Assembly: GCF_003258835.1 (NCBI RefSeq)
Contig: NZ_NPEV01000009.1
Span: 57,423 to 121,422 of the forward strand
Source of the DNA: Rhodobium orientis
Lineage (GTDB): Bacteria; Pseudomonadota; Alphaproteobacteria; Rhizobiales; Rhodobiaceae
Reading direction: 5' to 3'
Length of the DNA stretch: 64,000 bases
The position numbers were made by a program, and so were the translations under genes. Below, piece after piece: positions 49,283 to 58,159 of the stretch (positions are counted from its first letter, which is position 1; the number at the start of each line of letters is the position of its first letter). Below the pieces are notes generated by a model. It had not been told where the DNA came from, searched no databases, and saw only the letters and a program-made list of their open reading frames with translations.

Positions 49283-49788
49283 CCGCAGCCCTGGCGCTGT
49301 TTCCGCCGATCGCGGTGCCGATCCTCGGCGGCGTACCGATCTCGGCCCAGTCGATGGGCCCGATGCTGGCCGGCGCCATCCTCGGCGGCAAGCGCGGCGC
49401 GTTGTCCATGCTGCTGGTGGTCGGGCTGGTCGCGGTCGGCCTGCCGATCCTTTCCGGCGGGCGCGGCGGCCTCGGCGTCTTTGCGGGGCCGACGGCCGGC
49501 TTCCTGGTCGGCTGGATCGGCGCCGCCTTCGTCACCGGCATGCTGCACGAATTCGGCTGGCGCAAGCTCAATTTCCTGTCGTCCTTCACCTATGCCGTCA
49601 TCGGCGGCATCGGCGTCGTCTACGCGCTCGGCATTCCCTGGGTCGCCTTCTGGGCGGAGATCTCGCTGACCAAAGCGGCGATCGGCTCGGCGGCCTTCAT
49701 CCCCGGCGACCTCCTCAAGGCGGCCCTGGTCGGCATCGTCGCCGTCACCGTCAAGCGCTCCTATCCGCTGATCCAGAAGACTGCTTAA
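49225..49788 (+). CDS. bioY: Biotin-binding S-component BioY
   Basis: The biotin-capturing membrane subunit, 187 residues with six hydrophobic helices. The N-terminal RDIVYIALFAALTAALAL, VPISAQSMGPMLAGAILGGKRG and GPTAGFLVGWIGAAFV are BioY family blocks. Last gene of bioMNY, supplying the cofactor for MadF and for the carboxylase at the window end. No BioR-type TTATCTATAA palindrome was seen upstream of bioM. Confidence 0.9.
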   Translation: MPERISTRDIVYIALFAALTAALALFPPIAVPILGGVPISAQSMGPMLAGAILGGKRGALSMLLVVGLVAVGLPILSGGRGGLGVFAGPTAGFLVGWIGAAFVTGMLHEFGWRKLNFLSSFTYAVIGGIGVVYALGIPWVAFWAEISLTKAAIGSAAFIPGDLLKAALVGIVAVTVKRSYPLIQKTA

Positions 49789-49821
49789 GGGGCCACTCGT
49801 CTGCCGTCGGTGCCGGGCCGC

Positions 49822-50304
49822 TCACGGCGTCCGGGCACCGGCGGATTTGACGCGGCGGAGCGGGATCGACGATTCGATCGAGGCAACGCCCTGCACCCGC
49901 GTCAGTCGGCCGACGAGGAATTTTTCAAAGTCGGTCATGTTGCGCACCACCACGCGCAAGAGGTAGTCGCGGTTTCCCGTCATCAGCCAGCAGTCGACGA
50001 CCTCCGGAAAGGCCGCGACCGCGCCCTCGAAGGTGGACAGCGCGTCGTCGATCTGCTTGTCGAGCTTGACGGAGACGAAGACCGAGGTCTCGAAGCCGAG
50101 CGCCGCTTCGTCGATCAACGCCGCATAGCCGGTGATGATGCCGGCTTCCTCCAGCCGCTTCAGGCGCCGCGCCACCGGCGTCGGGCTCAAGCCCACCGCA
50201 TCGCCGAGGGCCTGGACGGAGATGCGCCCGTCGCCAGCGATGCGGCGCAGGATGCGGATGTCGCTGTCGTCCAGCTTGACGGATTCCACTACAAAACCCC
50301 TCAT
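49822..50304 (-). CDS. Lrp/AsnC-family transcriptional regulator
   Basis: A 160-residue Lrp-type regulator: HTH LDDSDIRILRRIAGDGRIS-VQALGDAVGLSPTPVARRLKRLEE, then the RAM/AsnC ligand domain with VDCWLMTGNRDYLLRVVV. Divergent from the ThDP enzyme gene, 101 bp away, so it probably controls that gene in response to an amino acid or 2-oxo acid. The ATG at 50304 is listed, but a GTG five codons later (50289) has a better ribosome site, GAGGGG with 7-base spacing, and may be the true start. Confidence 0.88.
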   Translation of the reverse strand: MRGFVVESVKLDDSDIRILRRIAGDGRISVQALGDAVGLSPTPVARRLKRLEEAGIITGYAALIDEAALGFETSVFVSVKLDKQIDDALSTFEGAVAAFPEVVDCWLMTGNRDYLLRVVVRNMTDFEKFLVGRLTRVQGVASIESSIPLRRVKSAGARTP

Positions 50305-50405
50305 TTGATTACAGAAGCCGGCTGAATTTGCCGATTTGTAGCCTAAGATAGCCAGATTTCCCTTCAATGGCGACGGTATCGTTTCTGCCAATCTAGGGAG
50401 GCGGC

Positions 50406-52769
50406 ATGGCAGTCGCGCACTTAAAAACGATCGAGCAGCGGCTGTTGTGGCTGTCGCACTGGATGATCCACCACGCCAACCACATCCGTCCCAAGGAGGA
50501 CGCGATCAAGGTCGGCGGGCACCAGGCGTCGTCGGCCTCGATGGTCTCGATCATGACGGCGCTCTATTTCTCCGCGCTGCGACCTGAGGACCGGGTGGCC
50601 GTCAAGCCGCACGCCTCGCCGCTCTTCCATGCCATGCAGTATCTGATGGGCAACCTGCCCCGCGAAAAGATGGAGGCGTTCCGCGGCTTCGGCGGAGCGC
50701 AGTCCTATCCGTCGCGGACCAAGGACGTCGACGATGTGGATTTTTCCACCGGCTCGGTCGGCCTCGGTGTCGCGATCACCTCCTTTGCCGCGCTGATCCA
50801 GGACTACATCGCCGCCAAGCCCTGGGGCGGCGAGCGACCCATGGGGCGGATGGTGGCGCTGGTCGGCGACGCCGAGCTCGACGAGGGCAACGTCTACGAA
50901 TGCCTGCAGGAAGGCTGGAAGAACGACCTGCGCAACACCTGGTGGATCATCGACTACAATCGCCAGTCCCTCGACGGCATCGTCCATGAGGGCCTGTTCC
51001 AGCGCATCGAAAAGACCTTCGACGCCTTCGGCTGGGATCTCGTCAAGGTCAAATACGGGGCCCTGCAGCGCGCGGCCTTCGAGGAGCCCGGCGGCGACCG
51101 GCTGCGCGAGTGGATCGACCGCTGCCCGAACACCGAATATTCGGCGCTCACCTTCATGGGCGGCGCGGTGTGGCGCCAGCGGCTGATGGAGGACCTTGGC
51201 GACCAGGGCGACGTCTCGGCGCTGATCGACCGGCGCTCCGACGCGGAGCTTGCCGACCTGATGGAGAATCTCGGCGGCAACTGCGTTCAGACCATGGCCG
51301 ACACCTTCGCCGCCATCGACCACGACCGTCCGGTTTGTTTCCTCGCCTATACAGTTAAGGGTTGGGGCACGCCCATTGCCGGCCACAAGGACAATCACGG
51401 CGGTCTGATGACGCCGAAGCAGATGGCCGAGTGGCAGGCCCATATGGGCGTGCCGGAGGGCAAGGAGTGGGACCCCTTCGCCACGGTGAAGAATCCCTCA
51501 AGCCTTCGCGCCTTCCTGAAGAAGGTGCCGTTCTTTGCGGGCGGTCCCCGGCGACTGCAGGACGCCGTGCTGCCGGTGCCGGCGATCGCGGTGCCCGGCG
51601 AGCGGGAAATCGCCACCCAGATGGCGTTCGGCAAGATCCTCGACGAGCTTGCCAAGGGCGACAGCGATCTTGCCGAGCGGATCGTGACGACCTCCCCGGA
51701 CGTCACTGGCACGACGAGCCTCGGGCCCTGGGTCAACCGGCGCCGGCTCTTTGCCCGCGGCGCCCGGCCCGACGTCTTCAAGGCGCACAATATCCCCTCG
51801 ACGGCGAAGTGGGAATTCTCGCCCGCCGGCCAGCATATCGAGCTCGGCATCGCGGAGATGAATCTCTGCCTGCTGCTTGCCGCCGCCGGCCTCTCCCATT
51901 CCCTGTTTGGCCGGCGGCTGATCCCTGTCGGCACGGTCTACGATCCGTTCGTCGCCCGCGCCCTCGATGCCCTCAACTACGCCTGCTACCAGGGCGCCCG
52001 GTTCCTGCTGGTCGGCACGCCGTCGGGCATGACGTTGGCGCCGGAGGGCGGGGCGCACCAGTCGATCGGCCAGCCGCTGATCGGCATGAGCCAGGCGGGG
52101 CTGACTGCGTTCGAGCCGGCCTTTGCCGATGAACTGGCGATCATCATGGAGTGGGCGTTCGAGCACATCCAGCGCAGCGGATTGCCCGAGCCGGACCCGC
52201 GCACCTGGCTTGCCGACGCCGCCGGCGGCGCCGTCTATCTGCGGCTGACGACCAATCCGCTGGAACAGCCGATGGCGCGGACCGACGCGGCCTTCCGGCA
52301 GGGCGTCATCGACGGTGGCTACTGGCTGCGCAGGCCCGGACCGAACTGCGAGGCGGTGATCGCCTATCAGGGTGCCATTGCCGGCGAAGCGATCCGCGCC
52401 GCGGGGATGATCGGCAACGACCGCCGCGACATCGGCGTCCTCGCCGTCACCTCGGCCGACCGGCTGCATGCCGGCTGGACCGCCGCCCAGCGCGCGCGCA
52501 CCAATGGCAAGGCCGAGGCGCGCTCCCGCGTCGAGGCGCTGCTCGCCGACCTGCCGCCCCATGCGGCGATCGCCACCGTCATCGACGGCCATCCGGCAAC
52601 GCTCTCCTGGCTCGGCTCCGTCATAGGGCACCGCACGCTGCCGCTCGGTGTCGAGGCCTTTGGCCAGACCGGCACCATCGGTGACCTCTACCGGCATTTC
52701 GGCATCGATGCGGCGTCGATCGCCGGCCGCGTCGGCGCAATGACGCCGGGCAGGCGCCTTGCCACTTGA
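50406..52769 (+). CDS. AceE/transketolase-like thiamine-diphosphate enzyme
   Basis: A 787-residue ThDP enzyme similar in layout to the homodimeric pyruvate dehydrogenase E1 (AceE, ~890 residues) and to transketolase. The ThDP motif is GDAELDEGN with the closing NR about 26 residues later (WIIDYNRQSLDG); the N-terminal HIRPKEDAIKVGGHQASS and GIAEMNLCLLLAAAGLSHS carry cofactor-binding residues. No E2 or E3 gene is adjacent, so it either uses remote partners or works as a decarboxylase or carboligase. GGGAGG precedes the ATG. The divergent Lrp regulator hints at a branched or amino-acid-derived 2-oxo acid. Substrate unknown. Confidence 0.75.
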   Translation: MAVAHLKTIEQRLLWLSHWMIHHANHIRPKEDAIKVGGHQASSASMVSIMTALYFSALRPEDRVAVKPHASPLFHAMQYLMGNLPREKMEAFRGFGGAQSYPSRTKDVDDVDFSTGSVGLGVAITSFAALIQDYIAAKPWGGERPMGRMVALVGDAELDEGNVYECLQEGWKNDLRNTWWIIDYNRQSLDGIVHEGLFQRIEKTFDAFGWDLVKVKYGALQRAAFEEPGGDRLREWIDRCPNTEYSALTFMGGAVWRQRLMEDLGDQGDVSALIDRRSDAELADLMENLGGNCVQTMADTFAAIDHDRPVCFLAYTVKGWGTPIAGHKDNHGGLMTPKQMAEWQAHMGVPEGKEWDPFATVKNPSSLRAFLKKVPFFAGGPRRLQDAVLPVPAIAVPGEREIATQMAFGKILDELAKGDSDLAERIVTTSPDVTGTTSLGPWVNRRRLFARGARPDVFKAHNIPSTAKWEFSPAGQHIELGIAEMNLCLLLAAAGLSHSLFGRRLIPVGTVYDPFVARALDALNYACYQGARFLLVGTPSGMTLAPEGGAHQSIGQPLIGMSQAGLTAFEPAFADELAIIMEWAFEHIQRSGLPEPDPRTWLADAAGGAVYLRLTTNPLEQPMARTDAAFRQGVIDGGYWLRRPGPNCEAVIAYQGAIAGEAIRAAGMIGNDRRDIGVLAVTSADRLHAGWTAAQRARTNGKAEARSRVEALLADLPPHAAIATVIDGHPATLSWLGSVIGHRTLPLGVEAFGQTGTIGDLYRHFGIDAASIAGRVGAMTPGRRLAT

Positions 52770-52812
52770 ACCAGCACAAGAAACGAACCGACAAGAAGGA
52801 AACGCCAGCATC

Positions 52813-54006
52813 ATGGGGCCGCTAGACTCCCTCCGGGTCATCGAACTGGGACAGCTTATCGCCGGGCCGTTCTGCGGGCAGTTGCTCGCCGATTTCGGCG
52901 CCGACGTCATCAAGGTCGAACCGCCGAAGACCGGCGACGTCATGCGCCAATGGGGCCGGCCGGGCCGCAACGGCGATCCGGTCTGGTGGTCCGTCATCGC
53001 CCGCGGCAAGCGCTCCGTCACGCTCGACCTGAGGACGCCGGAAGGCCAGGACGTGCTGCGCGACCTCGTCGCTGAGGCCGACGTGCTGATCGAGAATTTC
53101 CGTCCCGGCACCATGGAGCGCTGGGGGCTCGGCTTCGAGGCGCTGTCCGACATCAATCCGCGGCTGATCATGGCCCGCGTCTCCGGCTTCGGCCAGGACG
53201 GGCCCTATGCGGCGCGCGCCGGCTTTGCCTCCGTCTGCGAGGCGATGGGCGGCATGCGCCACATCAGCGGCTACCCGGATCGCCCGCCGGTGCGCATCGG
53301 CCTGTCGCTGGGCGATTCGCTCGCCGGCATGAACGCGGCCATGGGCATCCTCCTGGCGCTTGAGCGGCGCCACGTCACGGGCCGCGGCCAGGTGGTCGAC
53401 AGCTCGATCTTTGAAAGCGTGCTTGGCCTGACGGAATCCATCGTCGCCGAATACGACGCCGGCGGCCACATCCGCGAGCGGCACGGCTCGTCGCTGCCGG
53501 GCATCGCGCCTTCCAACGCCTATCCCACCAGGGACGGCAAGGAGATGATCATCGGCGCCAACCAGGACGCCGTCTTCGGCCGGCTGTGCCAGGTGATGGG
53601 GGTGCCGGAGCTGGCCGACGATCCACGCTATGCGACCCACCGCGCCCGCGGCGAGAACGCCGAAGAGCTCGATGCCCGGATCGCGGAGTGGACCCGCAAG
53701 CATGCGGCAGACAGAATGATCGAGGATCTCGCCGCGGCGGGCGTTCCGGTCGGCCTTGCCTATACGGCGCGAGACATGATGGCCGATCCCCATTTCGCCG
53801 CGCGCCGGAGCATCCTAGAGGTCGACGATCCGCGGCACGGCGGCACGCTCGCCATGCAGAACGTCTTTCCGCGGCTTTCCGAAAGCCCGGGCACGATCCG
53901 GGGATTGGGGCCTGAGCTCGGCGCCGACACCGGGGAGGTACTCCAGGGCCTCCTCGGATATTCAGCGGAAAAGATCGCGGAACTGGAACAATCGGGCATA
54001 ATCTGA
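52813..54006 (+). CDS. CaiB/BaiF family (class III) CoA-transferase
   Basis: A 397-residue class III CoA-transferase that would move CoA from a donor such as succinyl-CoA to an organic acid. Family blocks: VIELGQLIAGPFCGQLLADF, then RGKRSVTLDLRTPEGQD, and the catalytic Asp in GLSLGDSLAGMNAAMGIL. The ATG at 52813 is 12 bases after AAGGA; the frame extends 18 codons upstream without similarity. It heads a set with a TRAP transporter and an HMG-CoA-lyase-type enzyme, so the acid is probably a C5 or C6 hydroxy-dicarboxylate such as citramalate or 3-hydroxy-3-methylglutarate. That substrate is inference. Confidence 0.82.
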   Translation: MGPLDSLRVIELGQLIAGPFCGQLLADFGADVIKVEPPKTGDVMRQWGRPGRNGDPVWWSVIARGKRSVTLDLRTPEGQDVLRDLVAEADVLIENFRPGTMERWGLGFEALSDINPRLIMARVSGFGQDGPYAARAGFASVCEAMGGMRHISGYPDRPPVRIGLSLGDSLAGMNAAMGILLALERRHVTGRGQVVDSSIFESVLGLTESIVAEYDAGGHIRERHGSSLPGIAPSNAYPTRDGKEMIIGANQDAVFGRLCQVMGVPELADDPRYATHRARGENAEELDARIAEWTRKHAADRMIEDLAAAGVPVGLAYTARDMMADPHFAARRSILEVDDPRHGGTLAMQNVFPRLSESPGTIRGLGPELGADTGEVLQGLLGYSAEKIAELEQSGII

Positions 54007-54069
54007 CAAAAGTCGGGTCGGCAAACCGCCGGTACCGAATGCCGGAACAAGAAACGGGAGGAGTGCAGC

Positions 54070-54105
54070 ATGCATAACAACAACCAAGGGTCCGGGCGCG
54101 CATGA
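54070..54105 (+). CDS. 11-codon leader reading frame upstream of dctM
   Basis: ATG at 54070 behind a near-perfect GGGAGGAG (54057-54064), reading MHNNNQGSGRA and ending in an ATGA overlap with the dctM start. DctM itself has no ribosome site of its own, so ribosomes finishing this frame may re-initiate there. It could be a leader peptide or simply a coupling device; too short for any family match. Confidence 0.45.
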   Translation: MHNNNQGSGRA

Positions 54106-55397
54106 TCGAACCTATCCTGGTCGGGGTCGTCCTTATCGGCCTGATCGGCATGGGTGCACCGATCTTTCTCGCGCTGGGCGCCGGCGGCCTTTTCGGCCTC
54201 TGGATGGCGCGGGGACCGCTCGCCTTCTTTTTTGCCCCGACCTCGTTCTTCGGACAGCTCAACTCGTTCGAGCTGATCGCGCTGCCCCTGTTCATCCTGA
54301 TGGGCAACCTGCTTGGCGCAACGCCCGTCGGGCAGAACCTCTTCCGCGCCGCCTCGCTATGGCTGCAATGGCTGCGCGGAGGCCTCGCGATCGCGACCGT
54401 CGGCGCCTCTGCGATCTTCGGCGCGGTCTCCGGCGTCTCCGTTGCGGGCGTTGCGGCCGTTGGCGGCATCGCCGTGCCGGAGATGCTGAAGCGCGGCTAC
54501 GGGCGCAAGCTGGCGGCCGGCTCCGTCGCCTCCTCCGGCGCGCTCGCCATGCTGATCCCGCCCTCCGTGCCGTTCATCATCTATGGCGCGGTCTCGGGCG
54601 TTTCCGTCGGCGATCTCTTCATCGGCGGCATCGTGCCGGGCATCGCGCTCGCCCTGGCCCTGTCGGCCTACATCTATGTCCGCGTCCTGATGAAGCCGAG
54701 CGAGGCGCCGCGCGAGACCGGGCCGATCCCCCCGCTCGGCGAACGGGTGCGCGCGCTCGGCGGCATCTGGCACGCGCTGCTGCTCGTCTTCATCGTGCTG
54801 GGCGCGATCTATTCCGGCGTTGCGACCCCGTCGGAAGCCGCCGCCTTCGGCGCCGCCGGCGCCTTCTTCATCGCCGGCGCGATCTTCCGGGTGCTGACGC
54901 TGAAGAAGCTGATGAAGATCCTGGCGGCGTCGGTGAAGGTCTCCGGCGCGATCCTCCTCATCATCGGCTGCGCCAAGATATTCGGCGACTACCTCAACCT
55001 CGTCAGGGTGCCGGAGACCGTCAGCGCGGCGCTGGTCGCCACCAACCTGCCCGACTGGGCGATCCTGGTGGTGCTGATGCTGGCGCTCGTCGCCCTCGGC
55101 ATGCTGGTCGACGCCGTCTCGCTGATCGTCGTCACCACGCCGATCCTTCTGCCGCTGATCACCACCATGGGCTACGACCCGTTGTGGTTCGGCATCGTGC
55201 TGGTCATGAACCTCGAAATCGCGGTGGTGACGCCGCCGGTGGGGCTCAACCTTTACGCGCTACGCGCCGTCTGCCCGATGCTGAGTGTCGAGGAAATCAT
55301 CCGCTCGGTCGTTCCGTTCGTCTTCGTCCAGTTCGCCATGCTGATGGTCTTCGTCCTGTTCCCGGAGCTGAGTCTCTGGCTGCCACGCCTGATGTGA
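54102..55397 (+). CDS. dctM: TRAP transporter large permease subunit
   Basis: The channel subunit of a tripartite ATP-independent periplasmic transporter, 431 residues with about twelve hydrophobic segments. Family blocks: PLFILMGNLLGATPVGQNLF, the long conserved GASAIFGAVSGVSVAGVAAV and IPPSVPFIIYGAVSGVSVGD. Imports the acid bound by DctP using the Na+ gradient. The order large-receptor-small (M-P-Q) is less usual than P-Q-M. Its start overlaps the stop of an 11-codon frame. Confidence 0.92.
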   Translation: MIEPILVGVVLIGLIGMGAPIFLALGAGGLFGLWMARGPLAFFFAPTSFFGQLNSFELIALPLFILMGNLLGATPVGQNLFRAASLWLQWLRGGLAIATVGASAIFGAVSGVSVAGVAAVGGIAVPEMLKRGYGRKLAAGSVASSGALAMLIPPSVPFIIYGAVSGVSVGDLFIGGIVPGIALALALSAYIYVRVLMKPSEAPRETGPIPPLGERVRALGGIWHALLLVFIVLGAIYSGVATPSEAAAFGAAGAFFIAGAIFRVLTLKKLMKILAASVKVSGAILLIIGCAKIFGDYLNLVRVPETVSAALVATNLPDWAILVVLMLALVALGMLVDAVSLIVVTTPILLPLITTMGYDPLWFGIVLVMNLEIAVVTPPVGLNLYALRAVCPMLSVEEIIRSVVPFVFVQFAMLMVFVLFPELSLWLPRLM

Positions 55398-55444
55398 CCC
55401 GGCTCCCAATCACAACACTTGTCATTCAAGGAGAGGAAAACAGA

Positions 55445-56479
55445 ATGACCCAGACACGCAGAACCTTTTTGAAGACCAGCGCCGCCGTCGTCGGCGGCAC
55501 CGCGATGTTCGGCCTCACTGCCGGGCGCGCCGCCGCCGAGACGACCATGACCGGCGTCAGCTACCTGCCGCCGAGCTACAAGGCGCTCGCCTATGGCTCG
55601 GCCGGCTTCGTGGAGCGGCTCGATGCCAGCGACGCCGTCAAGGTCGACTACTACGACAGCGGCAAGCTCCTGAAGGCCGACGAGCAGCTTCCGGCGCTGC
55701 GCTCCGGCACGATCGACTTCATGTTCCACACCTCCAGCTACATCACCCGCTCGATCCCGATCCTCGGCATCACCGGGCTTCCGGGCGTCGTGGAGGAACT
55801 CTACGAGAATCCGGACCGGCTGAAGAAGGGCAGCCCGCTCTTCAACCTCATCAACGAGGAACTGGCCAAGGAAGACCTCTACATGGTCTCCATGATGGGC
55901 AACATCCTGCAGCCGGAATACATCTGGTCGACGAAGGCCGCGCCGGTGCGCTCGATCGCCGACCTCAGCGGCAAGAAGGTCCGCGTCGTCAGCTTCGAGG
56001 CGACCAAGGTGATCGAGGGCTTCGGCGGCGCCGCGGTGCGCATCCCGTCCTCCGAACTCTACCTCGCCCTGCAGCGCAACACGGTCGATGCGGCCGTTGC
56101 CAACATCTCCACCATCATCGGCCGGTCGCTGCAGGAGCAGATCGACTTCGTCTACAAGCTGCCGATGACCGCCTACGGCATCGGCCTCTACACCACCACC
56201 CGCGGCTGGGAGACCATGGGCGAGGCCGAAAAGGCCGCCTTCACCGAGGCGGCGGACTGGTTCGACGAGAACGGCGCGGCCTATTCCAACAACACCATCT
56301 ATCCCGATGAGTACTGGCCGATGGTCGAGGCGGAGAACGTCGAGATCATCGAGCCGTCCAAAGAGGACCTGCAGACCCTGACGGACGCTGCCGCTGACGT
56401 CCGCGCCAAGTGGGTCTCCGAGGTCGGCGAGGATGTCGGCGCGCGGGCCATCGCGCTCGCGCTCGGCAAGGCCGAATAA
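55445..56479 (+). CDS. dctP: TRAP transporter substrate-binding protein
   Basis: The periplasmic receptor, 344 residues, DctP/TAXI-like fold. The N-terminus MTQTRRTFLKTSAAVVGGTA is a twin-arginine signal (TRRTFLK), so it is exported folded, and cleavage is likely after GRAAA. The ligand-coordinating region includes IADLSGKKVRVVSFEAT and ELYLALQRNTVDAAVANIST, where an Arg usually binds a carboxylate. Probably binds the same acid processed by the flanking CoA-transferase and lyase. Confidence 0.9.
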   Translation: MTQTRRTFLKTSAAVVGGTAMFGLTAGRAAAETTMTGVSYLPPSYKALAYGSAGFVERLDASDAVKVDYYDSGKLLKADEQLPALRSGTIDFMFHTSSYITRSIPILGITGLPGVVEELYENPDRLKKGSPLFNLINEELAKEDLYMVSMMGNILQPEYIWSTKAAPVRSIADLSGKKVRVVSFEATKVIEGFGGAAVRIPSSELYLALQRNTVDAAVANISTIIGRSLQEQIDFVYKLPMTAYGIGLYTTTRGWETMGEAEKAAFTEAADWFDENGAAYSNNTIYPDEYWPMVEAENVEIIEPSKEDLQTLTDAAADVRAKWVSEVGEDVGARAIALALGKAE

Positions 56480-56495
56480 AAACCGGGAGGGCGCC

Positions 56496-57008
56496 GTGAG
56501 ACGGTTCTTTGCAACGCTGACCAAGACCCTGCAGATCGCCGGCCAGATCGTGCTGGCGTTCATGGTCGTGACCATCTGCTACGATGCGTTCATGCGCTAT
56601 GTCTTCACGGCGCCCACCTCCTGGTCGCTGGAAATCAACACGTTCCTCATCGTCTTCGTCGCGGCGATGACCGCGGCGGACGTGCAGCGCACCGATGCGC
56701 ATATCCGCATCACCTTCTTTTCCGACATGGCCGGTCCCCTGGGGCGGAGGGTCCTTGACGTCGTCATCGGGCTGGTCGGCGTCGGCTTCTGCTCGATCAT
56801 GGCCTGGCGCGGCTTCCTGCTCGCCTACCAGGCCTTCGACTATGGCGAGCGCGTCTCGTCGAGCTTCGGCACGCCGATGGTCTTTCCCTATGCCCTGTTG
56901 CCGCTCGGCTTCGGCATGCTGGCGATCCAGTTTCTTCTCAATGCCATAGATGCCGTCTTCTGGCCGGACCGGCGGCGCGACGGCGAGGAAAAGCTGCAGG
57001 AAGTCTGA
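56496..57008 (+). CDS. dctQ: TRAP transporter small permease subunit
   Basis: A 170-residue four-helix membrane protein of the DctQ family. FMRYVFTAPTSWSLEINTFL and DVQRTDAHIRITFFSDMAG are the family signature region. GTG start at 56496 behind GGGAGG (56485-56490); upstream in-frame ATG would lie inside dctP. Forms the membrane complex with DctM. Followed after 24 bp by the lyase gene. Confidence 0.9.
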   Translation: MRRFFATLTKTLQIAGQIVLAFMVVTICYDAFMRYVFTAPTSWSLEINTFLIVFVAAMTAADVQRTDAHIRITFFSDMAGPLGRRVLDVVIGLVGVGFCSIMAWRGFLLAYQAFDYGERVSSSFGTPMVFPYALLPLGFGMLAIQFLLNAIDAVFWPDRRRDGEEKLQEV

Positions 57009-57032
57009 TTTTTGACCGCCGGGGGACGTGAC

Positions 57033-57950
57033 ATGCCTGATGCCAACCCGCGAATGCGGCCCGTGATCTGCGAAGTGGCGCCGCGCGACGGCTTCCAGTC
57101 GATTGCCGATCCGCTCCCGACCGCGGAGAAGATCGCGATCATCCGCGCGCTCGCCGATGCCGGTTGCCCGCGCATCGAGTTCGGCAGCTTCGTCAGTCCG
57201 AAAGCGATCCCGCAGATGGCCGACATCGCCGAGATCGCCGCCGCCGTGAAGGACGTTCCTGCCCGGCTCTCGGCCCTGGTGCCGAATGTGCGCGGCGCGG
57301 AAAACGCGCTCGCCGCCGGCGTCGAGGAAGTCGTCTACGTCTTTTCCGTCTCCGAGACCCACAACCGCAACAACGTTCGCCAGAGCGTGGCTCAGTCGCT
57401 GGAGGGGCTGGAGAAGGTCAAGGCCGCGCTGCCGGCATCGGTCCTGCTTCGGGTCGATCTCGGCACGTCCTTCGATTGCCCGTTCGACGGGACTGTCCCG
57501 CGTACGGCGGTCCTCGACGCGGTCGCCAGCGTTGCCGCAATCGCGCCGGAGGCGGAAATCGGGCTCTGCGATACCACCGGCCGGGCCAATCCGTTCGAGG
57601 TCGCAGCGCGGTTTTCCGCGGCGATGGCCATCGGCGCGGCGTCCGGCAATGGCTGGGCCTTCCACGGCCACGACACCTACGGGCAGGGCGTTGCCAATGC
57701 GCTCGCCGCCTGGAGCGTCGGCGTGCGGGTTTTCGATACGGCAGCGGCCGGGCTCGGCGGCTGCCCCTTCGCGCCCGGCGCGACCGGTAACACGGCGACG
57801 GAGGATCTGGTGTTCGCCTTCAACGAGGGCGGTCTCGACACGGGCATCGACCTTGCCGCGCTGCTCGCCGTCGCCGACCGCATCGCCGCCCTTCCCGGCG
57901 GCGTCACCGGCAGCCATCTGAGGATCGTTCCGCGCGACAGGGTGGCCTGA
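57033..57950 (+). CDS. HMG-CoA lyase family protein
   Basis: A 305-residue TIM-barrel aldolase of the HMGL-like family: cleaves 3-hydroxy-3-methylglutaryl-CoA to acetyl-CoA and acetoacetate, or in relatives citramalyl-CoA. Metal and substrate residues are in ICEVAPRDGFQ (Arg-Asp), HGHDTYGQGVANALA (His-x-His) and the Cys/Gly loop GGCPFAPGATGNTATED. The ATG at 57033 has GGGGGAC upstream. It is last in the CoA-transferase/TRAP set, suggesting uptake, CoA activation and cleavage of one acid. Confidence 0.85.
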   Translation: MPDANPRMRPVICEVAPRDGFQSIADPLPTAEKIAIIRALADAGCPRIEFGSFVSPKAIPQMADIAEIAAAVKDVPARLSALVPNVRGAENALAAGVEEVVYVFSVSETHNRNNVRQSVAQSLEGLEKVKAALPASVLLRVDLGTSFDCPFDGTVPRTAVLDAVASVAAIAPEAEIGLCDTTGRANPFEVAARFSAAMAIGAASGNGWAFHGHDTYGQGVANALAAWSVGVRVFDTAAAGLGGCPFAPGATGNTATEDLVFAFNEGGLDTGIDLAALLAVADRIAALPGGVTGSHLRIVPRDRVA

Positions 57951-58002
57951 GCCGGCGCGGACTGTAGCGCGTGCGGACGGTATCGGGCGGGGGACAAAAA
58001 AA

Positions 58003-58079
58003 TGGTGACCCCGACAGGATTCGAACCTGTGACCTACGGATTAGGAATCCGGCGCTCTATCCTGCTGAGCTACGGGGCC
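58003..58079 (-). tRNA. tRNA-Arg (anticodon CCT)
   Basis: On the minus strand a 77-nt cloverleaf runs from GGCCCCG (acceptor arm, starting at 58079) to the encoded CCA (58005-58003). The anticodon stem-loop reads CCGGA-TTCCTAA-TCCG, giving anticodon CCT. The T-arm has GGTTCGAATCC. The acceptor stem closes with one G-T pair. It lies between the convergent lyase and TetR genes. Confidence 0.95.
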
Positions 58080-58159
58080 GCCTGGATTCCAGATACAATA
58101 GGCGGGCGGAGAAATCCATTTCGAATGTGGGAAAACGGGGCGGCGGCCGTGCTGGCGGC

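Noticed and set aside
50406..52769. Annotation as a canonical pyruvate dehydrogenase E1 (aceE)
   Set aside because: No E2 or E3 genes nearby, shorter than AceE, and a divergent Lrp regulator; the family-level name is safer.
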